This document shows positions 44,950 through 53,136 of a DNA stretch of 64,000 bases, one piece after another. Under the pieces are notes generated by a model. That model worked only from the letters and a program-made list of their open reading frames with translations. It searched no databases and was not told the origin of the DNA. Position 1 is the first letter of the stretch. Each line of letters begins with the position of its first letter. Location of the stretch: contig CAYWQX010000006.1 of NCBI GenBank assembly GCA_964460985.1, positions 1-64,000 on the forward strand, read 5' to 3'. Both the position numbers and the translations under genes were made by a program. This stretch comes from CAZABG01 sp964460985. GTDB lineage: Bacteria > Chlamydiota > Chlamydiia > Chlamydiales > Parachlamydiaceae.

Positions 44950-45234
44950 ATGAGCGTTTCTTTCAATTTAAATTTGTTCGGGGTTGAACTTGTAGAAAAA
45001 CTCGCCCGTTTCAAAGTGGAGCTTGAAAGAGACTATCCAGAAATAGTTCTTGAACAAAATGAAACAGAATTCGTGATTCGAAAAGCCTCCTCGCTTTCAT
45101 TTGAAGCCTTAAAAAAATCGCTTGAGCAGCTCAATACCTCTGGCTGGCAAGCGAAAGCTTTTGAAGGAGAGATGAGATTTAAACTCATCCCTTTATTTGG
45201 AGCGGCCTTATCCGGTCAGGATTTTAAAAAATAA
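44950..45234 (+). CDS. Hypothetical protein, 94 residues
   Basis: Not recognised. This is a small soluble protein with a beta-alpha-beta look: 'VELVEKLARFKVELERDYPEIVLEQNETEFVIRKAS' followed by a helix 'FEALKKSLEQLN' and two strands. AGGAG lies 6 bases upstream of the ATG, supporting real translation. Its 3' end overlaps the convergent surE gene by 19 bases. Confidence 0.6.
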   Translation: MSVSFNLNLFGVELVEKLARFKVELERDYPEIVLEQNETEFVIRKASSLSFEALKKSLEQLNTSGWQAKAFEGEMRFKLIPLFGAALSGQDFKK

Positions 45235-45998
45235 TCTTCAAAATGGGATTTGCGCTCGTTGAGGGTCTCATGATGCGTAAGTTCTGCGACAAATACCGGA
45301 ACGGCAGTCACCCATCCCTGATCTAAGAGCTGAGTGTCTGATTCGGTATGCTCTACATAAGCTGACATTTTTGCACCAAGCCACCAGTATGATTCACCTT
45401 CAGTCGGGTGGGAGCGATGGGAAGGGTCTTCCATCCAATATTGCTTTCCTTGGCGGGCCATTTTTATCCCTTTGTAGGGGCCATGTTTTTTGGAGGGGAA
45501 ATTGACATTTAAGAGCGTTCCATCCGGAAGAGGATGATCTAAAACATAGGAGACAACAGAGGGAATCTGCGATTGGGCAAGCGAGTAATCAGGGTCTACA
45601 TAGTCATAGCAAGAAAAGGCGACGCCCGGCACTTCACGAAGAGAGCCTTCGATGACGGCAGAAACGGTGCCTGAATAGAGGATGTTTCTTCCCGCATTGG
45701 ACCCTTTATTGATGCCAGATACGATGAGGTTTGGCTTTCTTTTCAAAATGACGCTTAAAGCCATTTTGACGCAGTCAGCGGGAGTTCCGCTTACAGCGTA
45801 GGATTCTACGCCAAACATTTTTCGTTTGTGAATTTTAAGAGGCTGTCTGATGGTAATCGATAAACCGACGGCCGATTGTTCGTTTTGGGGGGCGACAACG
45901 ACTAATTCGGCGTGAGGGGAGAGGGCTTCTACTAGACTAAAGATACCGGGCGCCTCTATACCATCGTCGTTAGTAACAAGGATTAATGGTTTTTGCAT
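45216..45998 (-). CDS. surE: 5'/3'-nucleotidase SurE
   Basis: SurE dephosphorylates nucleoside 5'- and 3'-monophosphates and short polyphosphates. The 260-residue protein has the metal-binding 'VTNDDGIEAPGIFSLVEAL' (Asp11, Asp12) at the start, 'VVVAPQNEQSAVG', 'YAVSGTPADCVKMAL' and 'VSGINKGSNAGRNILYSGTVSAVIEGSL'. Length is normal. Confidence 0.95.
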   Translation of the reverse strand: MQKPLILVTNDDGIEAPGIFSLVEALSPHAELVVVAPQNEQSAVGLSITIRQPLKIHKRKMFGVESYAVSGTPADCVKMALSVILKRKPNLIVSGINKGSNAGRNILYSGTVSAVIEGSLREVPGVAFSCYDYVDPDYSLAQSQIPSVVSYVLDHPLPDGTLLNVNFPSKKHGPYKGIKMARQGKQYWMEDPSHRSHPTEGESYWWLGAKMSAYVEHTESDTQLLDQGWVTAVPVFVAELTHHETLNERKSHFEDYFLKS

Positions 45999-46108
45999 AT
46001 AAATACTTTAATTAACTTTGAATTCTGTTTCAATCAAAGATTTCATGAATATCTAGGGGAATAATTCAATTTTTGTTATATTTTGAGGGTCATTTTTAGA
46101 GAGGATTT

Positions 46109-46228
46109 ATGAAAAACATTGTATTGTTCGCTTTGTTAGCTATTACAACACTTGCGCTTTTCGATAAAGTTGAAGAGCCTAAAAACGCCTCTTTCTGCAG
46201 CTGCTGCGGTGGCGACGATAAGAGATAA
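46109..46228 (+). CDS. Tiny exported Cys-rich peptide, 39 residues
   Basis: A 39-residue frame preceded by AGAGAGGA 5 bases before its ATG. Residues 1-18 form a hydrophobic signal or anchor segment (KNIVLFALLAITTLALF). The C-terminal part ends 'ASFCSCCGGDDKR', a cluster of three cysteines in four residues that could bind metal, form disulphides or be lipidated. The frame ends one base before the stop of the convergent 599-residue gene. Small frames are easily overcalled, but the ribosome binding site, signal segment and Cys cluster together make this one credible. Confidence 0.6.
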   Translation: MKNIVLFALLAITTLALFDKVEEPKNASFCSCCGGDDKR

Positions 46229-48028
46229 TTAAAAGATATAATCACTCGCCACGTCCCTTCGGGCGTGGCCGTCTAAAACGTGAAAAACCCTCAATTTATT
46301 TAAAGTAATGGGGGAGAGCTGTCCAATTGGAATGTAGACCACTTTCTTGCCGAATTTTTTCGCGAGGCTCTTCAATAAAGTCCGAGGTGGTTTTGAAGCC
46401 ACATACACAATAATCGGTTTTACGGCGTAGTCAATCGCTGCCGCCAAGAGCACTTCTGCTTTCGATCTTAAATTCACATAATCAGGATCGTGCCACACAT
46501 CCATCAGTCTTCGTGGGGGATAGGACATCATGAAGCCTCCGTATTCACAGCGGGAGATGCCGGGACCTACCACGTTGGCAGTCAAGGGGGTTGCGTAGAA
46601 AGACATGTCGGATTCCTGGCTATGTTCTCCTAGCCAAGTCGTTCTCCAGGGATATTTTTCATGAAAGGCAGGATCGGCTTCTGTGGGGGAGTCTTCCTCA
46701 AATATCATGACGACCGAACCTACGCCGCCTGGAGGTTTTCCTTTGGCTTTCACATACAATTTCTTTTCGGTGAAATGGCGAATGGTCTCTCTTGTATCGA
46801 TCCCATCTTCGATCGAGGTGGTAAAAGGTATGACTCTTGCAGCCTCTTCGGTGAGGATTTGAGTGCCTTTCTTTTTTAAAAATTCTCCGAAGCGCTCGAC
46901 CGCAATATCTTCCGGAGGATAGGAACAAATCGAAAAAGGACCGGGAGGCTGAAAACGAATATTTGACCGATCTTTTTTCCTTCTTTCAAAATTCATCGCT
47001 TTCGGACTTTTTTGTTTAAGCTGAAAACGGATTTGTTTACTCGATCCCCATATATCTTCGATGCTTAGATCGATTTCCGGCAAATTATCGATGTTTTTTC
47101 TATAAGAATACTCTGTCGCAAGCTTCCAGGTCTCGTAAGCATAGTTCGCATCGACACATGATTTTGAGGAGGTTAGCACTTGGTAGAGATCGGGAAGCAG
47201 GCGCCCTGTGATCAAAGCGTAGTTTCTTGCAAACTTCATCGTGTTTCGAAGATTATATCCGGGAAATAAATTTCCGGTCTCCTCTACGTAGTGATCCCCT
47301 GCTTTTTTATAAAGCTGATAGATGAGTTTTTGCCGGTCCGGCATCGGGCCTGATCGATGAATTTCGTACTGAGTTGAAATCCAGCCATACTCCGCCATTA
47401 CCTCGCGGCAAGAGTCTTCGGTCAGGGTTGCGATTTCAACAAAGCTTCGTTCTGCCGGCATGTGCATGGGAAAAGAGTTTTGCCCCGTCATTTTAAGGAT
47501 CGATTGAACATGGGCCATGCCGCAGATAAAAAGCACTTTATCAAACTGCAAGGAGAGCTCCTTTAGTCTTTTGGCCATATGCTCTTCACGCATGGTATCA
47601 AGGGCAATAGACGCTCTTGGCGCCGATTCGTAGAGCTCATAGTATTTTTTAAGGCCAATCCGTCTCACAGCGTAGGGATCAGGCACAAGATCCCTTACTT
47701 CCGGGTACATATCGACATCAAGATCAATGCAGTAGGCTTTTTTAGAGCTTTCTATGGCCGATCTAAGCCCTTCAAAAGAGGGATCGCAGGGCTCTGCAAG
47801 ATAGTACATAGGAACTTGATCGGCGCTGTAACTGATGACTACGCTAATATCGGGAAGACGGGAGGCAGCGTGCAGAAGTTGAAGGCTCATCGTTTCAGGG
47901 AGCTCGACCGCGACACAATCGGGATTAATGTCTAGAAAGGCCTCTCTTACAGAGTGCGCCATCTCCATCGTGTAGTGGGTGACGGGTACCGCGTAAATAT
48001 TGCCGTGCTGAATGTAAAAAGGCTTCAT
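46229..48028 (-). CDS. TraB/EreA-like protein paired with MoxR ATPase (DUF5682-like)
   Basis: The N-terminal ~200 residues resemble the TraB/Tiki/erythromycin-esterase-like fold: 'PDCVAVELPETMSLQLLHAA', 'DTMREEHMAKRL' and 'FDKVLFICGMAHVQSIL' match the recurring E-P, R-D-x-x-M and G-x-x-H patterns. The remaining 400 residues are not recognised; a mixed C-terminal domain includes 'EYGGFMMSYPPRRLMDVW' and ends 'HVLDGHARRDVASDYIF'. There is no signal peptide. The ATG overlaps the stop of the MoxR gene by 4 bases, so the pair is translated together. MoxR-type ATPases with such partners occur elsewhere, usually also with a VWA protein, which is absent here. Confidence 0.6.
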   Translation of the reverse strand: MKPFYIQHGNIYAVPVTHYTMEMAHSVREAFLDINPDCVAVELPETMSLQLLHAASRLPDISVVISYSADQVPMYYLAEPCDPSFEGLRSAIESSKKAYCIDLDVDMYPEVRDLVPDPYAVRRIGLKKYYELYESAPRASIALDTMREEHMAKRLKELSLQFDKVLFICGMAHVQSILKMTGQNSFPMHMPAERSFVEIATLTEDSCREVMAEYGWISTQYEIHRSGPMPDRQKLIYQLYKKAGDHYVEETGNLFPGYNLRNTMKFARNYALITGRLLPDLYQVLTSSKSCVDANYAYETWKLATEYSYRKNIDNLPEIDLSIEDIWGSSKQIRFQLKQKSPKAMNFERRKKDRSNIRFQPPGPFSICSYPPEDIAVERFGEFLKKKGTQILTEEAARVIPFTTSIEDGIDTRETIRHFTEKKLYVKAKGKPPGGVGSVVMIFEEDSPTEADPAFHEKYPWRTTWLGEHSQESDMSFYATPLTANVVGPGISRCEYGGFMMSYPPRRLMDVWHDPDYVNLRSKAEVLLAAAIDYAVKPIIVYVASKPPRTLLKSLAKKFGKKVVYIPIGQLSPITLNKLRVFHVLDGHARRDVASDYIF

Positions 48029-48864
48029 GGAACGTGGGAGAGGGCTTCATCGCCAAGCGTCATCACGATCGCTTCGCGGATTAAATTGTCAATATTGCCC
48101 TTGTTGCCATTGAGGCTTTTAATTCTTTTGGCCGCATACCTTGCGATGTTAATACCATCTCGAATGGTGTAATTTTCATTGGCTTGGTGAGCTCTTTGCA
48201 GAAAATGAACGACATATTCCATGATGTAGTCGTCCACAAAGGGAAGATTTTCTTTTAAAATTCTTTTCTCTTCTTCCGCCTCCGGAAAATCAAGGTAGAT
48301 TTGCGGCTGCAAGCGGCTGTGAATGTATTCCGGGATTTCAAAGGTCGATGCATCATCGTTCATGGTGACGCAAATTCTGAAGTCTTTATCGGCTTGAATT
48401 TTAACCCCTGCCACAATCGATTCAATATATCTTCTACTATCGAGTAGGGGTGCCAACGACGCCCATGACTTTTCACTCATGCGGTTGGCTTCATCCAAGA
48501 TACAAACGCCCCCTTTAATCATCGCTGTCACTAAAGCAGAGGCAACGTATCGGATGCCCCCATTCTTATCGACAACGGGCGTAATCAAAAGATCCTCTGG
48601 CCTTGTATCCATCGTGCACTGAAAAATATAGACATCTTTTCCTAATTTTTTGGCAGCGGCATAAGCTAAGGTTGTTTTACCCACGCCTGGCTTTCCGATC
48701 AGCCTCGGATTGAGGGGAATATCTTGATCATTGATGACCATCCAGCTTGCGAGAAGTTGATCGAGCACATCTTTTTGTCCAATCCACTGAAAGCTAAATT
48801 CATCGGGAAGTCCTAATGCGATATCGATTCCCTGGATATTGACGTGGCTGAAATGGTCGCTCAT
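48025..48864 (-). CDS. MoxR-type AAA+ ATPase
   Basis: A 279-residue AAA+ protein of the MoxR clade. Walker A is 'GKPGVGKTTLAYAAAKKLG' near residue 63, Walker B 'GGVCILDEANRM' near 122, sensor 1 'FRICVTMNDDAS' near 165, and 'SRLQPQIYLDFPEAEEEKRIL' includes the arginine finger region. MoxR ATPases remodel partner proteins or complexes, often with VWA proteins. Here the partner is probably the coupled downstream 599-residue protein. Confidence 0.85.
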   Translation of the reverse strand: MSDHFSHVNIQGIDIALGLPDEFSFQWIGQKDVLDQLLASWMVINDQDIPLNPRLIGKPGVGKTTLAYAAAKKLGKDVYIFQCTMDTRPEDLLITPVVDKNGGIRYVASALVTAMIKGGVCILDEANRMSEKSWASLAPLLDSRRYIESIVAGVKIQADKDFRICVTMNDDASTFEIPEYIHSRLQPQIYLDFPEAEEEKRILKENLPFVDDYIMEYVVHFLQRAHQANENYTIRDGINIARYAAKRIKSLNGNKGNIDNLIREAIVMTLGDEALSHVP

Positions 48865-48932
48865 GATAATTGATGGGGGTTAAAATCTGGCGTGATTGTA
48901 ACCCGTTTAGGTTTTATGTGTCACCGTTTAGC

Positions 48933-49433
48933 TTAAGATTTAATGAGCAAGGAAGTTTTGAAGCCAAGCTTATCCAATTCTTTTACTAATTGGTTATAAA
49001 GGCTCTCATCCATTTGAGGAGTTCGAGACAAAATCCATAAATACTCTTGGTTAGGTTCGCTTACAACCGCCCAAGAATAATCATCGGAGAGTTTGATGAT
49101 CCAGTAGTCGCCTGAAAAAAGACTTTTTAAGCCTGGAATTGGAATAAAAGAGACTTTCAGCTTGCTGTTCGAAGGATCCACACTCCACGCCTCGCCGATA
49201 GCCTCTTCCAATTTTCCGCTTCGGTTATGGCAGACGTTATGTACTCTTACCGTGTTGTCAGATTTTAAAGTATACTCTGCTGTAGGCTGTCCTTCGCAGT
49301 TCTCTTCAAACCAGAAGGGGAGCCTTGCAATTTCGTACCATTTCCCCATGTATCGAGAAAGATCGACTTTTTCAACGGTTGGTAAATCTGCATTCAAAAA
49401 AGAAAACGCTAACAAAAATAAATAGAGCATCAC
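48933..49433 (-). CDS. blc: Bacterial lipocalin (Blc-like)
   Basis: The protein has 166 residues with a signal peptide (about 1-15) and the lipocalin signature 'VDLSRYMGKWYEIARLPFWFEENC' (G-x-W motif). Further strands follow ('AVVSEPNQEYLWILSRTPQM') with the conserved Arg of lipocalin motif 3. Blc binds lysophospholipids in the outer membrane. No lipobox cysteine is present at the cleavage site, so it would be soluble in the periplasm, unlike E. coli Blc. Its ATG overlaps the ttcA stop by 4 bases. Confidence 0.85.
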   Translation of the reverse strand: MMLYLFLLAFSFLNADLPTVEKVDLSRYMGKWYEIARLPFWFEENCEGQPTAEYTLKSDNTVRVHNVCHNRSGKLEEAIGEAWSVDPSNSKLKVSFIPIPGLKSLFSGDYWIIKLSDDYSWAVVSEPNQEYLWILSRTPQMDESLYNQLVKELDKLGFKTSLLIKS

Positions 49434-50176
49434 TTCCTCGCTTTATCTGAGCCATAAAGAAGGGAGGCCCTTGCGACATTTTCCCGCACATTCGGGTAAA
49501 TTTTTTCTAGATCGCTTAAGATCTGATCAGTCTTTTTTCTTAAGGAATCTTGACCGACCGGACACTGGCACATCGTTCTTAAAAAGCCTTCCAACTTGGC
49601 AAATTCCCTTATCTCATTTTCCGACACAAAAATCAAAGGGCGTATGATAGTGACCCCATAATCGACCATTTCAAGCTTAGGAAGATTGCCGGCAAACTCG
49701 CCTTTATGAAGCAGATTCATGAGAAGGGTTTGGGCGTTGTCATCTCGGTGATGTCCAAACGCGACGATCTTTGAGCCCGCTTTTTTGGCCTCTTCGAAAA
49801 TCATCGCTCGCCTTTCGCGGGAGCAGCTATAACACTCCAAGCTCTCTAGTTTTTGATCCGAATAGCGGATGGTGAAAGGGACTTCCAGGCTGTCGCAAAT
49901 ATTTTTTAAATAGCCTTCATGAATTCCGGCGCCGCAGCTGAATTCACCGCCCACATGGACGGCATGAAGCTTAAACGGGATAAAGCCCCGCCCGGATATA
50001 GCCTTTAACATTTTCAAAAGAGTGATACTATCTTTTCCTCCGCTTAAAGCGACGGTGATCGAGCCGTCCCCTGCGAGATCAAAATCGTAAAGGGCTTTTC
50101 GGACTTGGGATTCAATCCTCTTTCCTAGTTTGGTAAAGCTTTTTTGCATAACTTGGCGTTTAATTAGGGCACTCAT
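49430..50176 (-). CDS. ttcA: tRNA 2-thiocytidine(32) synthetase TtcA
   Basis: TtcA thiolates cytidine 32 in certain tRNAs using an iron-sulphur cluster and ATP. The PP-loop 'ALSGGKDSITLLKML' lies near residue 45. The cluster cysteines are in 'ECYSCSRERR' and 'MCQCPVGQDS'. 'AFGHHRDDNAQTLLMNLLHKGEF' is the family's central signature. I used the ATG at 50176; an internal ATG at 50149 (MQKSFTKLGK) is possible, neither having a strong ribosome site. Downstream and coupled is the lipocalin gene. Confidence 0.88.
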   Translation of the reverse strand: MSALIKRQVMQKSFTKLGKRIESQVRKALYDFDLAGDGSITVALSGGKDSITLLKMLKAISGRGFIPFKLHAVHVGGEFSCGAGIHEGYLKNICDSLEVPFTIRYSDQKLESLECYSCSRERRAMIFEEAKKAGSKIVAFGHHRDDNAQTLLMNLLHKGEFAGNLPKLEMVDYGVTIIRPLIFVSENEIREFAKLEGFLRTMCQCPVGQDSLRKKTDQILSDLEKIYPNVRENVARASLLYGSDKARK

Positions 50177-50215
50177 TATAATCAAATTAGAGAAACTTTT
50201 AACTACAAATCATTT

Positions 50216-50461
50216 ATGACAGATAAAATTGGACGAAACGACCCCTGTCCTTGCGGATCGGGAAAGAAATACAAAGCCTGCTGCCTTACGAAATCGGTCG
50301 GGGGAAAACCGTTAAAGTTTAAAGCGACACTTATCTCCAATCAGCCTAAGCAAGACATCCACACGGGTCCTAACCTCATGGATCGCACTTTTGGCGATGC
50401 CGTTAAACAAGCTGAATCCAATCCTCCGCCCAAACCTTTCAAAGCGAAAACGTCAGAATAA
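50216..50461 (+). CDS. Small SEC-C zinc motif protein
   Basis: An 81-residue protein opening with the SEC-C motif 'IGRNDPCPCGSGKKYKACC', a zinc-binding C-x-C-x8-C-C site found at the end of SecA and in small stand-alone proteins. The remainder is Lys/Pro-rich and probably unfolded. It may bind ribosomes or SecB-like partners, but its role is unknown. A terminator follows directly. Confidence 0.8.
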   Translation: MTDKIGRNDPCPCGSGKKYKACCLTKSVGGKPLKFKATLISNQPKQDIHTGPNLMDRTFGDAVKQAESNPPPKPFKAKTSE

Positions 50462-50467
50462 ATTTTT

Positions 50468-50498
50468 GCCTCCCAGATTAGCTGGGAGGCCCCTTTTC
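50468..50498 (+). terminator. Rho-independent terminator
   Basis: GCCTCCCAG / CTGGGAGGC forms a 9-bp stem with a 5-base loop, followed by CCCCTTTTCATTTTT, starting 7 bases after the SEC-C gene. Confidence 0.85.
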
Positions 50499-50557
50499 AT
50501 TTTTCCAAAAAAATCACTTGAGCCAAACCACCCCATTTGCTAAACTTCTTCGCATTA

Positions 50558-50629
50558 GCTGGCATAGCTCAATGGTAGAGCACTCGCCTTGTAAGCGATA
50601 GGTTGTGGGTTCAAGTCCTACTGTCAGCA
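50558..50629 (+). tRNA. tRNA-Thr (UGU)
   Basis: Cloverleaf with acceptor GCTGGCA/TGTCAGC (one G-T pair), D-arm GCTC..GAGC, anticodon arm with loop CTTGTAA and anticodon TGT, T-arm TGTGG-TTCAAGT-CCTAC and discriminator A. 72 bases. It is 11 bases upstream of tRNA-Tyr. Confidence 0.94.
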
Positions 50630-50640
50630 GACCTTCTCAT

Positions 50641-50722
50641 GGGGGTATCGCCTAGCGGCAATGGCAAGAGACTGTAAATCTCTCGACTCACGTCTGCGTT
50701 GGTTCGAGTCCAACTGCCCCCA
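50641..50722 (+). tRNA. tRNA-Tyr (GUA)
   Basis: Acceptor GGGGGTA/TGCCCCC, a long variable arm (type II tRNA), anticodon loop with GTA, T-arm TTGG-TTCGAGT-CCAA and discriminator A. 82 bases, CCA not encoded. The 3' end and following terminator are repeated near 52936. Confidence 0.95.
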
Positions 50723-50833
50723 AAACCAAATGCCTCGCAATAGCGAGGCATTTTTTTTGTGGGAAAGAGCAAACCAACAGTTTGGCTTGCATTTGGACTT
50801 CGAAGAGAAAATCCCTTCCGGGATTTGAGCCGG
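50708..50833 (+). repeat. Left copy of att-like direct repeat (tRNA-Tyr 3' end)
   Basis: This stretch covers the T-arm and acceptor end of tRNA-Tyr, its terminator and about 75 bases beyond. The right copy lies at 52936-53026. The first 44 bases differ at only 5 positions, then both continue with GTGGGAAAGAG and, after a gap in the right copy, TCCCTTCCG.GATTTGAGCCGG. Direct repeats of a tRNA 3' end are what integration leaves behind. Confidence 0.75.
50728..50758 (+). terminator. Terminator of the tRNA-Thr/tRNA-Tyr unit
   Basis: AAATGCCTCGC / GCGAGGCATTT forms an 11-bp perfect stem with an AATA loop followed by eight T residues, 5 bases after tRNA-Tyr. Confidence 0.92.
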
Positions 50834-51001
50834 CGGTGGCGACCGGAGTTAAGCTGCCCCCATTTGACCCTACCTCAGTTGATAAATTTCATTTTCAGCT
50901 TCGTTTAACCTTGGTCCACTAAACAAACCCGTAAGCGGAAATTCCTGTCCTTCGGAATTTTGCCCATTTCAATTTATCGATAGATTATGAATCTCTCATC
51001 A

Positions 51002-51922
51002 TTAATCGAAGTGGCCTCTTATGTTATCAGGATTCATTCTATTCATCTCAGATGTCCAGTAAACACCGCTTTTATGAGAGTATAAGCCAATTATAGCTTT
51101 ACCTTCCGGAGTTCTATCTATAAATAAACATGATGCAGGATCTCCATAATAAAATGTGCCGCTGAAACATGCTCTAGTAAAAAGTAGTCCATTATAATTT
51201 AAACCTAATCTTCCTTTACACCCCCATCCACATGTTTGCTCATAGCTTTGCCAAATGAGGTGTTTAGCATCCTGATTATGCTGAAATAAAAAAAGCGAAT
51301 TGCCATCAAATTCCAAGGTAAGATCATCACATTCAGAATCATCTCGTTTTAAGCTAAGAATGACACCCGGCGAACGATCACCAAATGCAGTGTTCGTCGG
51401 GTATAGCACGTTAGAAGCTCTGAAGTTACTGTCTGAAGCCCATAATAACTCCTGTATTGGAGAATACAACGCTAACCGTACTTTTGCAGATAGACTTCCT
51501 TCAAGAATTAGATAAGATCCGGGTACGGGAAATACTGGGTATTCTGGAAAGGATTGATAAAGGTAGCTTACAGGAGTATATGTTAAACCGCCTGGAGTAT
51601 ATGTTAGATCATACATAAGATTTAATTGCCCGTTTGGAAGCATATCAAGACTTGATACAATATGTCCTGCCCAAGAAGGGAAAAGTTCACCAGAGGTCCA
51701 AATAATCTCCTTATGCCCATTTTTTTCAACATAGAGTTCTAAGCAGTTACCATTTATAGAAAAAGTAGCTTGATCCCATTCGGCGTGATCATTTTCCATG
51801 GTCAAACATTGATTTACTCTAAGGGATTCCCCAGGTAAAAGCACATTGTTGGGATATAAAAGCATATTAAAGTACATTATACACGCAACAAAACTCCAAA
51901 CAAAACATCTAAACATAATCAA
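51002..51922 (-). CDS. Secreted bulb-type lectin-like protein
   Basis: The 306-residue protein has an N-terminal signal or anchor (about 1-22). The mature part resembles bulb-type (monocot mannose-binding) lectins: 'NNVLLPGESLRVNQCL', 'TFSINGNCLELYVEKNGHKEIIWTSG' and a second unit 'YLILEGSLSAKVRLALYS...LLWASD' follow the B-lectin strand pattern, with a third degenerate unit ('LEFDGNSLFLFQ') near residue 215. The canonical QxDxNxVxY sugar site is not clearly intact, so binding is uncertain. By eye it is more AT-rich than the housekeeping genes. It is divergent from a LysR-type regulator and lies within the repeat-bounded islet. Confidence 0.6.
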   Translation of the reverse strand: MIMFRCFVWSFVACIMYFNMLLYPNNVLLPGESLRVNQCLTMENDHAEWDQATFSINGNCLELYVEKNGHKEIIWTSGELFPSWAGHIVSSLDMLPNGQLNLMYDLTYTPGGLTYTPVSYLYQSFPEYPVFPVPGSYLILEGSLSAKVRLALYSPIQELLWASDSNFRASNVLYPTNTAFGDRSPGVILSLKRDDSECDDLTLEFDGNSLFLFQHNQDAKHLIWQSYEQTCGWGCKGRLGLNYNGLLFTRACFSGTFYYGDPASCLFIDRTPEGKAIIGLYSHKSGVYWTSEMNRMNPDNIRGHFD

Positions 51923-52025
51923 AGTCCCTGTTGATTGAATAGTTTTATTTATAGTGTATTAAATAATGAGATTAATCAAAAATTATGTTAACTTATAGAT
52001 AAAAGTAGTATTACTAATAGTGGAT
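51923..52025. promoter_or_regulatory. Divergent control region between lectin-like gene and lysR
   Basis: About 100 AT-rich bases separate the two divergent starts, the usual place where a LysR-type regulator binds to control itself and its target. No single operator can be fixed by eye. Confidence 0.4.
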
Positions 52026-52874
52026 ATGAAACCTCTCCATAACATTAATTTTTTGCGTTACTTCTATGATGCTGCAAAAAACCGGAGCATGTCTAAAGCC
52101 GCGGAAGAAAACTACATCACTCAATCAGCCGTTAGCCAAGGAATTCAAAAGCTGGAAAATAATCTTGGGAGAAAATTAGTTTCGGATCGAAAAAACCTGT
52201 TTTTGTTAACGCCTGAAGGCAAACTTCTATTTGAGCAATGCGAAAAAATCTTTTCTATGTTTTCGCAAATAGACGATATATTTAATGAAAAGGAAGGGCT
52301 GTTCAAGGGCACATTAACTTTATCGACAAGCTATAGCTTTGCCATTTCCCAACTTCCCATCTACTATAAAAAACTTTTCCAGCTCCATCCATTAGTGCAT
52401 CCAATCTTGCGCCTGGGCCATCCGGGATTAATCCGAAAATACGTTTATGAAGGAGAAGTTGACTTGGGAGTTATTTTGGTCCATGATCTGGCTACTGGAT
52501 TTGACTACCAAGAGATTTGCACCGGAGAATACCTCCTATACCAAGCATCAAAAAAGCCAAATGCCACTATCGATCGATTGATCATTAGTGAAGACAAACG
52601 GGAAGATAATTTGCTTCTTGATATCATAAGACAGAAAATGAAAATACTTCCTCCAATTATTCAAGCGCTAAGCTGGGAGGTCATTGCAGGAATGGTTAAA
52701 CAAGGCCTTGGAATAGGATTTCTGCCTGATTATGTCGCAAATAATCATGGTCTTACGCATTTTCCATTTAAAATGCCCAAAATTCCATACCGCATTTTAG
52801 CCATCTATTCAAAAAATCGACCACTCACACGCAATGCGGAAATGTTTATCAATTTAATGAAAAACAATTACTGA
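52026..52874 (+). CDS. LysR-type transcriptional regulator
   Basis: A winged helix-turn-helix of the LysR family spans about residues 5-65 ('FLRYFYDAAKNRSMSKAAEENYITQSAVSQGIQKLENNLG'). A periplasmic-binding-like effector domain follows ('GTLTLSTSYSFAIS', 'GEVDLGVILVHD', 'MVKQGLGIGFLPDYVA'). The 282-residue length is slightly short of the usual 300. The ATG at 52026 is preferred to the GTG two codons earlier. LysR regulators are rare in chlamydiae, and the divergent lectin-like gene is the natural target. A degenerate terminator copy follows. Confidence 0.85.
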   Translation: MKPLHNINFLRYFYDAAKNRSMSKAAEENYITQSAVSQGIQKLENNLGRKLVSDRKNLFLLTPEGKLLFEQCEKIFSMFSQIDDIFNEKEGLFKGTLTLSTSYSFAISQLPIYYKKLFQLHPLVHPILRLGHPGLIRKYVYEGEVDLGVILVHDLATGFDYQEICTGEYLLYQASKKPNATIDRLIISEDKREDNLLLDIIRQKMKILPPIIQALSWEVIAGMVKQGLGIGFLPDYVANNHGLTHFPFKMPKIPYRILAIYSKNRPLTRNAEMFINLMKNNY

Positions 52875-52935
52875 ATATGGCGTGTGACTGAGGGCTTAGA
52901 AGAGAAAAGTTCTTCCAGTCAAAAGTTCTGAAAGC

Positions 52936-53026
52936 GTCCATCTGTCCCCAAAAGCAAATGCCTCGCAATCGCGTGGCATTTTTTTGTGGGAAAGAGAGAG
53001 AAACTCCCTTCCGTGATTTGAGCCGG
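52936..53026 (+). repeat. Right copy of att-like direct repeat
   Basis: Degenerate copy of 50708-50833: a remnant of the tRNA-Tyr acceptor end (GTCCATCTGTCCCC), a terminator-like hairpin (52956-52985, one T-T mismatch, T run) and the following GTGGGAAAGAG, with about 35 bases deleted before the last block. It may also terminate the lysR transcript. Confidence 0.7.
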
Positions 53027-53136
53027 TGAAATCCGAAGTTTAATTGCTACTCATTAGACGCTAGTTTGGCTCTTATTTTATAATTTTCAGCCATATTTTT
53101 TACCCAAAGATACTTCAGCGCGTTTTGCAAAATTTT

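Noticed and set aside
50630..51001. CRISPR-like or phage genes in the tRNA-Tyr islet
   Set aside because: No regularly spaced repeats, integrase or phage genes were seen; only the bordering repeats suggest integration.
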